Assembly (NCBI GenBank): GCA_037042185.1
Contig: JAXQJY010000020.1
Location: 310,001 to 374,000 of the forward strand
DNA: 64,000 nucleotides
Direction: 5' to 3'
Source of the DNA: Sordariomycetes sp. S80-01Y
Lineage: Eukaryota > Ascomycota > Sordariomycetes
The position numbers and the translations under genes are program-made. Shown here piece by piece: positions 42,941 to 54,237 of the stretch; within the stretch, counting starts at the first letter, position 1; each line of letters starts with the position of its first letter. A model generated the notes under the pieces. It had not been told where the DNA came from. It searched no databases and saw only the letters and a program-made list of their open reading frames with translations.

Positions 42941-45220
42941 TTACTGCCGCAGCAATTTATACATTCATAGCAGTGCAGGTAAAGATTGGCACAGTCGTGG
43001 TAGCTGCATCGAAAAGGTGCTCCACTCCGAAGACTTTGTCGTTCATGCGGAACAAACTTACGGATGTCCTTCACAACGAATCAATACTCAGTTTGAGTAA
43101 TCTTTAAAGCCGACAAGGACATACACTCATCATTTGTCTCTCCCTTCACTTCTATTTCTGTCACATAATTAAAAAGAAATTCGTGTCCCTGATCCCTCAT
43201 TTAAGCTATGATCCTTCTCCAAAGCTTAGTATTAAAGCTTTGGAGTGTCTCTACCTCCAGTAACTTCGGAATTAGGGACCTCTCCATCAAGCACCAGCAT
43301 GAAAATGCATTCTTGTATATAATCCTCTTCTGATTACGTCATTATTCCCGGAGGTATCCAAGAGGGTCGATTGATTCAAAGGCATCATTGAACTTGTGCT
43401 GCTCCTCAGTGTCAAATCGCTAAAAAGACTAGAGCTTAAACCACAAGACGGGAGAAGTTTTTCGCTCATAATGATTACTTTCGTCATCTTCATAGCGTTA
43501 GCCGGCCCCAACAAGGACTTTGCGAGGGGTCAGGCTGTTGTGGCGAGTTCGCCGGCCACGGGGTATGGACAGAGCTTAGGATAGGCCGGAGTGACCGAGC
43601 TTTTTGAGATATCTAAGTTATTTTTTCACTATAAGGGATGAAGATACCCGAGGAAACATCATCTGAGATGATCAGTGCCTCCTCAGATGCATCCGGTATA
43701 AAATCGTCTTTAACATTGGGTTTAACTGGTGTTGCTCCTGGGGAGTCAAGGCGACGTCCAATGCTAGTTCATTGGTGCTGAGTTTCAAAAAGGCGGTAAA
43801 AGAGAGCATAGAGGTCCAGCTGTCTCTCGCTGAAGGCTTGGAGGTCAGTGCCAAGATGACGAAGGAGGAAAGTCTGTCACCGAAGTGGGTGAGGGGAAGT
43901 GAGCTCATGCAATACTCTCTTCCGCAGCTAGGAAGTTGCGAGCAGCATTTATGATGAGTGCGTCTAGGAAATCAAGAAAGTCAATTGTTGAGAGGGGGTA
44001 TTTGATCCACTGAAGGGCCGGTATCGATTCTGGGGAGGCAGAATGAAGTGCAAGAGCCGGCGCTAGCTGATCTTGGTTCGACGTAGAGGATATCTGCCCT
44101 AGAGCATGAAGAAATTATTGAAATAGAGATCAATAGGCACCCAAAAAGGGGCGGATTATTGGGCGTTTTAATGACGCAATTGGCTCTGCTTCAAGCGCAA
44201 AACATTCTCGAAACCAAGCTTCGAGAGGAGTCGCCCAAGACACATACAACCGACATATATATGTGTACACACGCGCTCTTCTTTCTTGTTTTAGATAGTT
44301 AAATTTACATTTAATGTTTGGCATCCTTACTTGGACATCTGCGAAGTTAAAATCAAAATTTGTTTTCGGCTGGAGGCGGTTGGAGGCCGCCCACCACGAC
44401 CGGCGCTAAAGATATTGGCCTAGAGTTTGGAGGTGACCCTCTGAATAATTTATTCGCGTTTCTCGCTAGCAAGACTTCGAGCCACTACTGACGATGTGAA
44501 GGGCGTTGGTACTAAATTAGCGATCTCGTAAATAAATCAAGATGGCAAGAGCGAGATTGCTCATGGCTTATTCCGATGGATTTACACTATCGAGTTGATA
44601 ATTCAAAACGTACATTGTATCTCGCTCTTTCCTCAAGAATTGGCTTTATTGTCTTTCTTTAAACCTGGCCTAGCTATAGCCTTTCTAGAGGCTCTGAACA
44701 CTTTTTGCTGTTGGCTCGCGAACACGAAGGGTATTATCTGAGGTAGTTGGTCGATCGTGGAAAATTCCAGGAAGACCTTGGTGCAATAACGAGCTCATCT
44801 TCGGCGAGAACATACAAAGGCGAGCAAGTCGCGGAAGGTAAATATATGGTACGTCTTAGAACAAATATTGGCAGCTTCTGTGCAAGTGAACAATCACATG
44901 TCTTCCTGATGAGGCTCGTGGTGACTTCCTAGGAAGTCAGAAATGGCCCCCACGCATCCGTGGTAATGCGTGGTGGCGTGTCATTATAGATAATCTCGAG
45001 CACCTGTATTTTATGTAGGTAGCCAACAATTGAATATTCGGAGTTTTGTTGGACTCGGCTCTCTATGACCAGCATGCTCTGATGAGGACGACGTACGCTC
45101 CACCTCCAGATCCCACGATGGCTTAACGACGAATGACCATTCTGCAAATGCGCCGTGCAACAAGTCATTTCTTGGAAGTTTACTGTTTTTATGTTCTTGT
45201 ATTTATTTACTCTTTACTTC
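42941..45220. other. A/T-richer gene desert with relics
   Basis: About 2.3 kb without a secure gene. It holds an 11-bp hairpin (43217-43227 with 43235-43245), an 18-bp palindrome TGACTTCCTAGGAAGTCA at 44922-44939, and a WGPF-family fragment at 44929-45168 on the minus strand. Base composition is visibly richer in A/T than most of the window. Confidence 0.5.
44929..45168 (-). pseudogene. remnant of the 'WGPF' family
   Basis: Reads ...TTDAWGPFLTS then TAG then EV, parallel to GTWGPFVTSWEV in the 11833-12302 gene. The nucleotide match spans about 32 bp with a few differences, and the Trp codon TGG has become TAG. The upstream 60 codons are open but not clearly homologous. Confidence 0.35.
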
Positions 45221-47008
45221 TTAAAGAATCTTGCTAGCTGGTGGTCTGTATTCAGTTTCTTTGAATTCAACTAATTGCCGTCGATTCGCCACCGCCGCTG
45301 TGCGCATAGAGTCCGTGAATCTAGGGTCGCCGGAGGCTTTGCCGTCAGTGTGAGATTTGCATCGGGATGAAAAACGTACCGACTACTATCATACGGCCTG
45401 AAGTCTTGCCTCTCTCCTCTCTCACCTTTCTTTGCAAGACACCTACAGCTTGGCTAGTGCTCACGTGTCTACACGCCCAAAACTGTTGCTGAGGATCCTC
45501 TGACTCCGCGAACGGAGGAAATCCTAAGTTTTCCTCAGGATACAAGCACCATACGACAAGTAGTCTCTACTTCGAAGTAAGCAGAGGAAAGGGTACTTAT
45601 GTGCCTACAACGTACATTGAGAGGGTCTAGACTTTTGAGTCGTGCGAGTTCGCTCGCCAACGGCTCCATCTGAGCGTTGGTCTCTGGTAACCAAAGGACA
45701 ACGACCTTGCGCGTGGCGTCCAGAAGTCGCCTATCTTCGAGCTCGGATAACTTCTCCCTTAAGTTCTTTCTCTCCTGGGAGTTCGTTGGAGTTGAGAGGC
45801 TCGCCAACTGCCTGTATTCAGTCCACTGGTCGGTTAATTCAGCCTGGATAGAAGCATCGCGGTACTTTCGCTCGGCTAGATCCAAAGCCAAGGGCAACAC
45901 ACCCACAATACCCATCCCCTTGGCAGCGAAAAATACCGTCTCATATGTTCTCAAACGAAGATCTTGTCCATATGGCCCGTCAAAAGTCAATTTATCATCC
46001 TTCGCAAGCCGATGTATATTCCTTTTCCAGCTCCCCTCGGTTGAGAGGACAAACTTGATGGTCTTGCTGACACCAGTATCGTTATTGTCTCTTAAGGAGT
46101 TGCTGAATGCGACAATGGAGTAGCGGTGGAGAGATATAGAGTTTTGAAACGACACTCGGAAGTACCCTCCAGGCATCAAGCGTGCAGGAGGTATCAGGTT
46201 TGCTGTGATCGTAATAATGCGTGATTGGGAATGTCTTTGAATGTCGGAAACGACCGCAGAATATTCTGGGAAAGCTCTCTTCCATGCTTTCTGGGCTAAA
46301 CCTATGGTCAGGAACACGCCTGATACACCTACCACAACCCGTGCTACGAGGTTCTCAACGCAAAGAACGTGCCAGAACAAAACCGCTAGACTGGATGTGA
46401 CGACGATATTATGCGTCAAAGTAAACCAAGCTTGTTGTATTTCCCGGAGCCATACAAGCGAGAGAAACATGCACAGAAGCCAACCGCCGAAGACCTGTTT
46501 CTGTTAGCGAGATAGGTACCTCGGAAAGCTGGACACTCACTCCGTAGCCGGTATATACAAGGGTACCTGGACGTGGTTTCTTCCATAGTACTATAGCAGC
46601 GTGGCATAGAGCTTCCAAGATGGCTATTCGGCCAATCCAATGATGGAAGAGATGGTATAATGTTCTGTGGATGTTCAACACCTTAACTGGGCGCATTCCC
46701 ATACCCACACAGAGGGGTATAACATTTACCGCGGCAATTAGAGCGCATCGTTTTTCAATCTTCCTCCAATCGAAAGTATTGAAAGGTATAAATATAAGAA
46801 CAACATTTGTCGAGAAATAAACCAATAAAAGTATTGCGTCCAGCCTAGTGACGCTATCCCATCTACGACGACGGATAAGTAACGGTATTCGAACGTTTCT
46901 CGAGAAAGCAGAACTCAGATCAGGAACGTGGTGAGATATGAAGGAGATAACGACCAGAGTTGTCGCGACGCCGACAAGTAAAATGAGATACCAGATGGGA
47001 CTGTCCAT
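45221..47008 (-). CDS. ferric reductase-like transmembrane flavocytochrome (551 aa)
   Basis: Four exons: 46541-47008, 45616-46500, 45380-45566 and 45221-45336, with introns of 40-49 nt. Several N-terminal membrane helices carry the two haem pairs H122/H136 (HHWIGRIAILEALCH) and H186/H200, each with 13 residues between. The FAD motif is LHRYSI (about 281) instead of the usual HPFT. NAD(P)H-binding motifs are DGPYGQ (about 330) and FFAAKGMGIVGVLPLAL. The C-terminus has RMIVV-ASGDPRF and ends RQLVEFKETEY, the position of the family's CGPP motif, here degenerate. Such enzymes reduce ferric iron or copper outside the cell before uptake. The altered FAD and CGPP motifs may lower activity. Ferric reductases of this type are recurrent Starship cargo. 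Confidence 0.85.
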
Positions 47009-47195
47009 GTTTGTGGTTTTTCGCTGTCATAATGTCTGAAAGTGGACTTGTCCTTGCCTTTTGGCGAATATCCCACAGGCCAAGCTAGTCGTCATATCCA
47101 AGTTTCTTTATTTAAAATCTAAGTTCCAATTTCGCAGGTAATCTTTCTCAGGCCCGACGCTGAAAGTCTGTCCTTTAACCAAAGCTGGTGATCTC

Positions 47196-47333
47196 CAGGG
47201 CCGGCGCTTATGGGTCTCCACCCGGAGCCGGCGCTTACGGTCCCCGTCGGAGCCGGCGCTTATGTCCCCACCCAGAGTCGGCGCTTGTGTCCCCACCCGG
47301 AGTCGGCGCTTATAAACCTACCCCGGAGCCGGA
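47196..47333. repeat. five tandem units of ~26 bp with a CCGGCGCTTA core
   Basis: Units resemble GGAGCCGGCGCTTATGTCCC plus CACCC, with point differences between copies. They lie between the ferric reductase and MADS-like gene starts, which are divergent. Confidence 0.85.
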
Positions 47334-47528
47334 CACGATAATCTTGGAGGCAGCTTATGGAAGACAGAATTAGAACAATAGGCCACTGTCCAGGCGCGCG
47401 CCTACAAAGAGTAAAAATAGATTATATTGTTGTATAAAATCTGTCGACCAGCCGGATCAGTCACGGTAATCACTTAACAACACACCTGTGTCCTCAAGCT
47501 CCCTGATCTAAGCTATCGGACGCTCGAC

Positions 47529-48032
47529 ATGCCCAAGTACAGAGGCCAGCAGAATCGTAACCCGGAAGCGGGAATGAGAAACCGCCAGATGGGCCTTGGC
47601 AAGAAAGCCAACACCTACAAACAATTTTACGGAGGGGACGTCCTTCTCCTCATGCGAAGACGAGATGGACAAATCTTTGGATACCAATCTAGAGATGGCC
47701 TGATTCGCGACATGCCAACCTGGAGAGTCCTAGAGTCCGAGCTCTATACTCCAGATGATTTCGAAAAGGTCAGCGAGAGGAGACGCCTCCGTTCTTCTCG
47801 CTCGCCGGCGTCAGCGTCGTCTGCATTCTCGACGGGACAATCGCCCCAAACCCCATCGTCCGACCTATCTGATTCAACGTGGAGGAACACTCCTATCCAG
47901 CAGGAAGCTGGACTCGGCCTGGAAGCTACATCTGATTTTATAACTACAAGGGCGAAAGTGCTACAGCCTTCTCCGTTATCAATGACGCAGAAAAGGAAGA
48001 TTGAGTCACTCCTAGAAACTTGTTTCACTTGA
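47529..48032 (+). CDS. MADS/SRF-like small protein (167 aa)
   Basis: Single exon, ATG at 47529. Residues ~15-60 read RNRQMGLGKKANTYKQFYGG, then DVLLLMRRRDGQIFGYQS. This follows the MADS-box pattern (R-K-GL-KKA-EL, then V-L-I-R-DG-I-Y-S). A basic Ser-rich stretch and a helical end follow (QKRKIESLLETCF). Fungal genomes contain a family of short MADS-like proteins of unknown role. DNA binding is an inference. A relative lies at the right edge (63621-64000). Confidence 0.65.
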   Translation: MPKYRGQQNRNPEAGMRNRQMGLGKKANTYKQFYGGDVLLLMRRRDGQIFGYQSRDGLIRDMPTWRVLESELYTPDDFEKVSERRRLRSSRSPASASSAFSTGQSPQTPSSDLSDSTWRNTPIQQEAGLGLEATSDFITTRAKVLQPSPLSMTQKRKIESLLETCFT

Positions 48033-48433
48033 GAGTGCCTGGAAGGTCTTACGCGGGCAGTCTGCGGTGGGGGAGCTCATCATTTGTCTTTGAATCTTGG
48101 GTTTCATTCATGTAATTCATAAGTTTTCAAATATATGTGTTATTTTGTGCATACACTTAACAAGTAGTGCTTTCACATAGAAACAGTTTGTGGCGCGAAG
48201 GTCAACTCATCAGTGAGGTAACCTTATTTTGAACACTAGTAAGTCTCACAGACTTAAAAGTTAAAAATTTAATCCCAATGGAAGCTCTGAATTTCCAATT
48301 TTAACCCCATAGCATAGTTCTATAAAGATTGGCATCGGACGAGAGGGTAAATTCTATGACATGATACTACTTTGACTCTCTAAAAATCTACTGACATTAA
48401 GATTAAGATACGGTAATATCCTACAGATAAGTA
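48033..48433. other. A/T-rich intergenic stretch
   Basis: No gene seen. Strongly A/T-rich, with runs such as AAATATATGTGTTATTTTGT. Confidence 0.5.
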
Positions 48434-49864
48434 ATGGATCCAAAATTGATCGAGATCTCCGGGGCCTTGGAACGTTGGCCGAAATCGAGCGGTTCTACCA
48501 CTAAGGCGCTCAAGGCAATTGGTTTAAAGCAAGGCAAGGATGGGGAAGGAATTGTGCTCGTTGCGACTCCGGAGGCAGTGGAAAGACAGCATAAGCAGGT
48601 CCAAAGGGCTATGCACGACAAAATACCAATCGTGAGCGAACTATTTCTTGACGAGTGTAAAAAGGCCGGTGGTTGGTTGGAGCCGAGCTCCTTATTCCAC
48701 CTTCACCTTCACACCTATGAGGATAGCGGCATAGGTCTCGAGGAGCCGGCCACAAACACGCCGGCAACGCAGGTTAGTGGACACAAAAGATTATTCTCAG
48801 AAACTGAGCCTGCCCATACTCACTATGCCAATAAGCCTAACCATCAGCCACCTCCTCAAACTCCTCCTCAGGCTCCTGCTCAGACTCCTACTCAGACTCC
48901 TGCTCAACCAACTCCTGAGGCTCCTCCTCAGACTTCTGCTCAACCAACTCCTGAGGCCCCTGCTCAACCAACTCCTCAGGCTCCTCCTCAGACTCCTCCT
49001 CAGACTCCTCCTCAGACTCCTCCCCAACCAACTCCTGAATCTCCTGCTCAACCAACTCCTCAGGCTCCTCCTCAGACTCCTCCTCAACCAACTCCCGAGG
49101 CTCCTGCTCAACCAACTCCTGAGGCTCCTGCTCAACCAACTCCTGAGGCTCCTGCTCAACCAACTCCTGAGGTTCCTGCTCAACCGGCTCCTCAGGCTCC
49201 TCCTCAGACTCCTCCTCAACCAACTCCTGAGGCTCCTGCTCAACCAACTCCTCAGGCTCCTCCTCAGACTCCTCCTCAGCCTTCTACTCAGCCTACTCCT
49301 CAGCCAGGCGCTTCCCAGTCTCCCAGTCCCGGGTCTTCCGAAGATCAACCTGTCTGTACTACGTTTCCATATGTTGGCTCCGGGTCACGGTCCACTATGG
49401 TGATTGAAGATAAAGAAATCAGGTTTGTGACCGCTTTCAGGGGGTTGATATTCTGCACAAAGCCAGGCAGTAATGCGGCGTTTAATCAGGGCTACATGTT
49501 TAAAGGAGCAGATTATCGAGTACAGAAATCGGCATTTTTAGGCCCGGAGTATGGCGGTTCTATCCAGTCCAACTGTCCCGCCAGCTCCATAAAAAGCCAG
49601 AGTTTACGTGACTTCGTACTTCACTCAGTAGCCGTGATCCCTCATGGCAAGGCCAAGTTCGTGGTAGCTATGGGACGTGATGAATCTGAGAAGGTCTGGA
49701 GGCCGTATAGCCGGACTGCGTTGAAACAAAAGTTTGGGCCAAAAGTTGACGCATTAATCAACATGACTCGACATCTGGCAGGACAGGAAATGATTAATTT
49801 TGACAAGGAAGCAATCGACCCTAAGAGAATGTGTACGCTGAGAGGGTATAATTGGTCTACGTAG
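48434..49864 (+). CDS. BRCT-like protein with a Pro-Gln-Thr repeat (476 aa)
   Basis: Single exon, ATG at 48434. Residues 1-95 look like a BRCT domain of the PARP/RFC class: LIEISGALERWPKSSGSTTK, GIVLVATPEAVERQ, then KIPIVSELFLDECKKAGGWL. Residues ~140-290 are tandem PPQTPPQ, PTPEAPAQ and PTPQAPPQ units. A C-terminal globular domain (residues ~310-476) has VIEDKEIRFVTAFRGLIF and a WGR-like part with ESEKVWRPYSRTALKQKFG. The order BRCT, linker, WGR-like domain recalls PARP proteins without a catalytic domain. Binding to damaged DNA or PARP partners is an inference. Confidence 0.6.
   Translation: MDPKLIEISGALERWPKSSGSTTKALKAIGLKQGKDGEGIVLVATPEAVERQHKQVQRAMHDKIPIVSELFLDECKKAGGWLEPSSLFHLHLHTYEDSGIGLEEPATNTPATQVSGHKRLFSETEPAHTHYANKPNHQPPPQTPPQAPAQTPTQTPAQPTPEAPPQTSAQPTPEAPAQPTPQAPPQTPPQTPPQTPPQPTPESPAQPTPQAPPQTPPQPTPEAPAQPTPEAPAQPTPEAPAQPTPEVPAQPAPQAPPQTPPQPTPEAPAQPTPQAPPQTPPQPSTQPTPQPGASQSPSPGSSEDQPVCTTFPYVGSGSRSTMVIEDKEIRFVTAFRGLIFCTKPGSNAAFNQGYMFKGADYRVQKSAFLGPEYGGSIQSNCPASSIKSQSLRDFVLHSVAVIPHGKAKFVVAMGRDESEKVWRPYSRTALKQKFGPKVDALINMTRHLAGQEMINFDKEAIDPKRMCTLRGYNWST
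48850..49300. repeat. coding minisatellite CCTCCTCAGACT / CCAACTCCTGAGGCT
   Basis: Tandem units of 12-15 bp encode PPQT and PTPEAPAQ blocks inside the BRCT-like gene. The repeats keep all six frames open over about 450 bp. Confidence 0.9.
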
Positions 49865-50216
49865 AATAAAATAATAATATCATTTTCCTTGACAAACTCA
49901 GCATTCTAAGTGAAGCATTTGTAACTCACTAAGCAAATTGCCAGTTGTACACACCACTAAGATATGGACGCACGCCAAACAAGCAAGAAGGGTTGCAGTG
50001 ATAGGTGGCATGCTAAAAGGCCTTTCCCGGCAGCTTGTAAAGTAACCAACCTGATGCATTTTCCGTTCACTACAGGTCCCACGAGTGGCCATGAATTGAC
50101 TGCTGAGATCGCTATAATTTGTATTTAAGATTTGATATTTGATATCATCAGATACATAAGCACCGAAGATCAATCACTCAACCGCTTTTGCTACAAAAAT
50201 CATTTTACACCTGTTA

Positions 50217-51002
50217 ATGATGCTTTTCTGGATAGTAGCCCTCTGTACCGTCGAGGTCTTAGCTCACTCTTGGGTCGAAAGAGTCATGCGAATAGAACCA
50301 AACGGAACAATGACTGGTAGACCAGGCTTCGCTCGCGGCACCGTTTCACGGCTCAAAAATGGTTTTACAGATTACGATATGCAGCATCAGATTCGAGGGG
50401 ATTATAATGATAGAATGTGCAAGGCTACACAATCTTTCAACAACTACAGCGACGAGTTCCCTGCCCTTCAGGCACAACCAGGGGACTTCATTGCCGTCCA
50501 ATACCAAGAAAATGGCCACGTAACTCTCCCCGAAATCACCCCCCAAAAGCCTAATAGTGGGACTGTGTATGTTTATGGATCCTCTTTGGCACTGGAAGAC
50601 CCCTCTTTGCTGTCCATACATGGTGTTTGGAAGGAGACAGACAGCAGCATGGGTAAATTACTAGCAAAACATCAATTTGATGACGGTCAATGTTATCAAA
50701 TTAATGGCGGAAACGTTTCAAAAGATCGACAATCCTCGTTTCCAAAGAGCCCTAAGCCTCCCCAGGGAGCAGATCTCTGGTGCCAATGTGATATTCGACT
50801 GCCTAGTGATATCGAAGGGATATATACTCTCTACTGGGTCTGGGACTGGCCCTCTCTCATTGCCGGAAATATCGAGACAGAAATCTATACTACTTGTCTA
50901 GACATCCTCGTATGGCCTGGGGTGCAGACGAAGGAGTTGAATTATATACGAGGTCAAAATGTTGATGAATCAGGTCTAGAGTACCAGATGGGAAGTTTCT
51001 AA
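50217..51002 (+). CDS. secreted DUF7492 protein, LPMO-like N-terminal His
   Basis: Single exon, 261 aa. A signal peptide (MMLFWIVALCTVEVLA) would be cleaved before HSWVERVMRIEPNGTMTG, leaving His as residue 1. Further conserved parts are DYDMQHQIRGD, PGDFIAVQYQENGHVTLP, VYVYGSS, LLSIHGVW, DGQCYQINGG, ADLWCQCDI, YTLYWVWDWPS and EIYTTCLDI. These match the fungal DUF7492 family. The N-terminal His, the ENGH and the WVWDWP block resemble copper-dependent lytic polysaccharide monooxygenases, so an oxidative activity on a polymer is plausible but not proven for the family. Confidence 0.85.
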   Translation: MMLFWIVALCTVEVLAHSWVERVMRIEPNGTMTGRPGFARGTVSRLKNGFTDYDMQHQIRGDYNDRMCKATQSFNNYSDEFPALQAQPGDFIAVQYQENGHVTLPEITPQKPNSGTVYVYGSSLALEDPSLLSIHGVWKETDSSMGKLLAKHQFDDGQCYQINGGNVSKDRQSSFPKSPKPPQGADLWCQCDIRLPSDIEGIYTLYWVWDWPSLIAGNIETEIYTTCLDILVWPGVQTKELNYIRGQNVDESGLEYQMGSF

Positions 51003-51027
51003 ATTCACCAGTCGTTGATTATCCAAT

Positions 51028-54000
51028 TTATCCCTCTTCCTCGATGATGTCGTCAATCGCGCTCCCCCCAACTTCAATGAGTTCATTTGGCTCAGGTATT
51101 CGCAGGTCCATCTCTGTATCGGAGTATCCTCTTCGGCGAATCTCCACCTCTCTCGTATCTTCCGTTCCCCTTTTCCCACCGACGCCTCTTGTCTGACTTG
51201 GGCCACTTGTTACACTCTCCACTGCAGTCACACTTCCCACTCCCCCCTCCAGCCTTCGAGCTTTGACTTTGAGTGTAGCGGGACTGTCTGTACCCTTCTG
51301 CACCGGTAGCCTGACTGCGTTCTTAGATACCTGTAGCGGTTCGCGAAGCCTGGATGAATAGTCTGTCGACTGATGGTGCGCCGCAACGAAGGGTATGTCG
51401 ACCCTAGGAGCTCCACTTTGTTCGGATCCCGCTCCGATGTTACTATTCCCATCGTTGACAGTGGAATTCCCAGCAACTTGGGCGGGTGCAGGACTCGAAG
51501 CGTGGTCTGTCACTGGTTTATGGACAAGCTCTGCTCCAATGATAGACCCGGCGTCGCCAACGATCACATCGAAAATCACTCGAACTCTTTGTTTTTCCAA
51601 TATTTCACGGCTCAGAAGGAACTTTTCCTTCAATATAGACCAGACGTTGTCCATAGGGGACAATTGCTTCGAGATACCGCCAACCCTGACCTTTGTCAAG
51701 CTTATACTGGCAAAGGTTTCTCGTTGGCGATTCAAATACTCTGACACAACTTCTAGGAGCGTTTCAGTGCTAAGACGCACGTTTTGAACAACGGTGCGGC
51801 TTTGCCGGTTGGACCGGTGGACGTTGAAGCTCACCACGGCGTCAGGTGGGGCTTCGGGACTCGCCGGGAGGCTGCTTTCGACGGCAACGTTCTGCGGCGG
51901 TTGTCCGGCAGATATGGAGAAGATAGGTTGGGGGAGTTGCGAGACATCCGTTATGCCAGCAGGGCGTATCCTCTGCAATTCAGCCGTTTGGTGATCAAGT
52001 GGTTGCAGACGATTGCTCGTCGTCGGACCACTCTCACCCACAGCAGAGCTCCCTCCTGCAGCCCCCTCATCAATTTGGTCTGTTTGATTCTGCGGATCTG
52101 GGGGAAGAACTTCGGCTTGTGTACCAGGATGATGGGACGTTACCGCCGGGTTGCTCTCCATCGGTAACCTTTGAGTTTCCGGAATATCTGGAGCAAATAC
52201 ACGAGACGTTCGTCCACCCATATACCTTCTCGCGAGTTTGGCACCTTTCCTTTGTGACTTGAACTGAACCTCCTTGATCTGTGTGTCTGACCCCTTCTTA
52301 GTGTTGTAAACACCAAGCCGGCTCCCTTCCGCTCGGGTTGCTCTAGGTCTCCGCACTGCATCGACACCAACGTACTCCATTAATGCATCAGCAGTGGCAC
52401 CATCGCCGCCATCTGTGGCAGTGGTGGCTCCGTCATCGGAGCAAATTGTCATCATATTGTCGGCAGTCATACTATCTTCCAGAGCTTGATCAGGCCACCT
52501 CAGCTCAATGGCGGTGGTTTGCGTCGGGTCCATTTCTATACGCGGGAGGCATCCGAAGAAAGCAGAAACAAAATCTCGCTGTATACAAGCGTGGTCTGGG
52601 TTGAGGGTCTCTGAAGTATCGAGATTTGCGAGAAAGGGTAGATAGAAGTTGCTTTTCAGCGCCCAAAATTGTTGGATGGAGGGCATCCCACCACGCCATT
52701 CTTTGTAAAGATTGGAGGATTTGGGACTTTGGATCCACCCACGATGTTGGAAACGCTTGACACCCTCGGCTATTTTCTCGTTGCGAAAGCCACGTATTTC
52801 GGCGCTCCGGCACAGCCAGCTCAGGCTGTCTTTATGGGGCGCAGCAATCATCTCTTCTCCCTTAACATCTTGTAAGGGACTTACGCTACTCATGTACGGG
52901 AAGTCCCTTAGAGCAGTAAGTAAAAGATCTGCAAATGCGGCCCAGGAATCGCTCTGGCCGATGTAAGGGCTGAATTGGCCAGCTTTCGTCTCCAGCAGGC
53001 TGCATCCATCCCAATCTCTGGTCAGATTTTTGTAAAGACACGACGGCTCTTTGAGCAGTTTTGGGGTACTTCGGTGTTCTTTTTTGGGTTTGACCTCGAT
53101 GTGTTTTTCCAAGATCTTTGCACCCACGGTAATATATCGCATATTTTCGTCGAATGTGAGGATGCTAGGGATCACGACATCCAACCTTAGGATGTTCTCA
53201 AGAAGTCTCGCCCTGCATCCTGAAGACGTTATATTACCAAAAAGCCATCTCATACTCTTTGTAATGAAAGTTCTGTCACCATCGCTCCACGCTGGGGCAC
53301 GATATTGGAGGCACTGGACAGTCCACGGATCAAGCAAACTTGGGCTTGACTCGACGCCTGCGAATATCTTCGTCCACGTTTCGTGAATGTGCTTCCAATA
53401 ATGGACAATCATAAGGTCGCAATGTGCGGCCAAATGCTTTGCCCAATTACCGAGTCGAAGATCATCCCAAAGGCCGGAGAATTGGATGACGGCGTCCATT
53501 GCGTCGCAGATACTCGGACGGCCAAGTATCATGCCGAGGTGATTGGGCTTGCGCCCTTTCAGTTTCCACATCCATTCTTGAGCAAGATTGTAGTTACCCT
53601 CTTTCATATGTTTGCGCACATTGATGTATATCAGGCCGTCGCTACAACCTGCACGACAAGGTTAGTGATGCTTCACTTGCCTAGCTTTGATCTTACCTGG
53701 TGGAATGTAGTACACTTGTACACGACACTCGAATTTGGGTCCAAGACGTTGTATGGCCTCGTCAATGCACTTTTGCCCGAGAAGACAGGCAATTCGGACC
53801 TTTACTCTTGGAGACGGAGTCTCTGGCCGCAATGTCTCCACCAACCTGAGGGGACTGATTTCTTCCTCAATGACCTCCAGTTGAACATTGTTTACAACAG
53901 CACATATCGGATGGACTGCACTCGCCAAGATCTCCTGGAATTGCTCTGTTGTTGCAGACTGACACAACGCCTGAGGAATCTCCACGATACTTTGGGCGGC

Positions 54001-54060
54001 CAACGAGTCCAGTGGCACCCTTACGACTCCGCGAATGTGGTCTGTAAAATTGTTCGCCAT
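51028..54060 (-). CDS. DUF3723 protein (994 aa)
   Basis: Exons 53697-54060 and 51028-53648, with a 48-nt intron GTAAGA...CACTAACCTTGTCGTGCAG. The N-terminal half carries DUF3723 hallmarks: an opening with RVPLDSL, CLLGQKCIDEAIQRLGP, then GNYNLAQEWMWKLKGRKPNH, DAVIQFSGLWDDLRLGNW and VHYWKHIHETWTKI. From about residue 530 on it is disordered, with a globular island (RSNRQSRTVVQNVRLSTETL ... SILKEKFLLSREILEKQ) of unknown type. DUF3723 proteins have no known biochemistry but are among the genes most often associated with Starship transposons. It is divergent to the RING-patatin gene, with 177 bp between the starts. Confidence 0.85.
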
Positions 54061-54237
54061 GGCTGCATAGTGGCCAGACTACTAAAGACCATGCATCGGG
54101 GGCCTATGTACTGGTAATATTCTTATTCGGAAGCTTCATTTGAATACTTAAATTAAGGTCGTTCACTATAACTGTAGCGTTGCTCTAGGCGGCTAGGCTC
54201 TTGGCGCTCTCCTCCCATCCCAACATGCTTACTCATC

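Noticed and set aside
42616-43107. Plus frame coding a run of Val/Ala then Pro/Leu/Gln
   Set aside because: It is the translation of the tandem and inverted repeat. It starts at GTG and has no promoter.
43217-43245. 11-bp hairpin CTCCAAAGCTT / AAGCTTTGGAG
   Set aside because: Short perfect hairpins of this size are expected by chance in 64 kb, and no gene context gives it a role.
48797-49348. Long Arg/Ser-rich and Glu/Pro-rich frames on the minus strand and a Leu-rich plus frame
   Set aside because: They are by-products of the Pro-Gln-Thr coding minisatellite of the BRCT-like gene.
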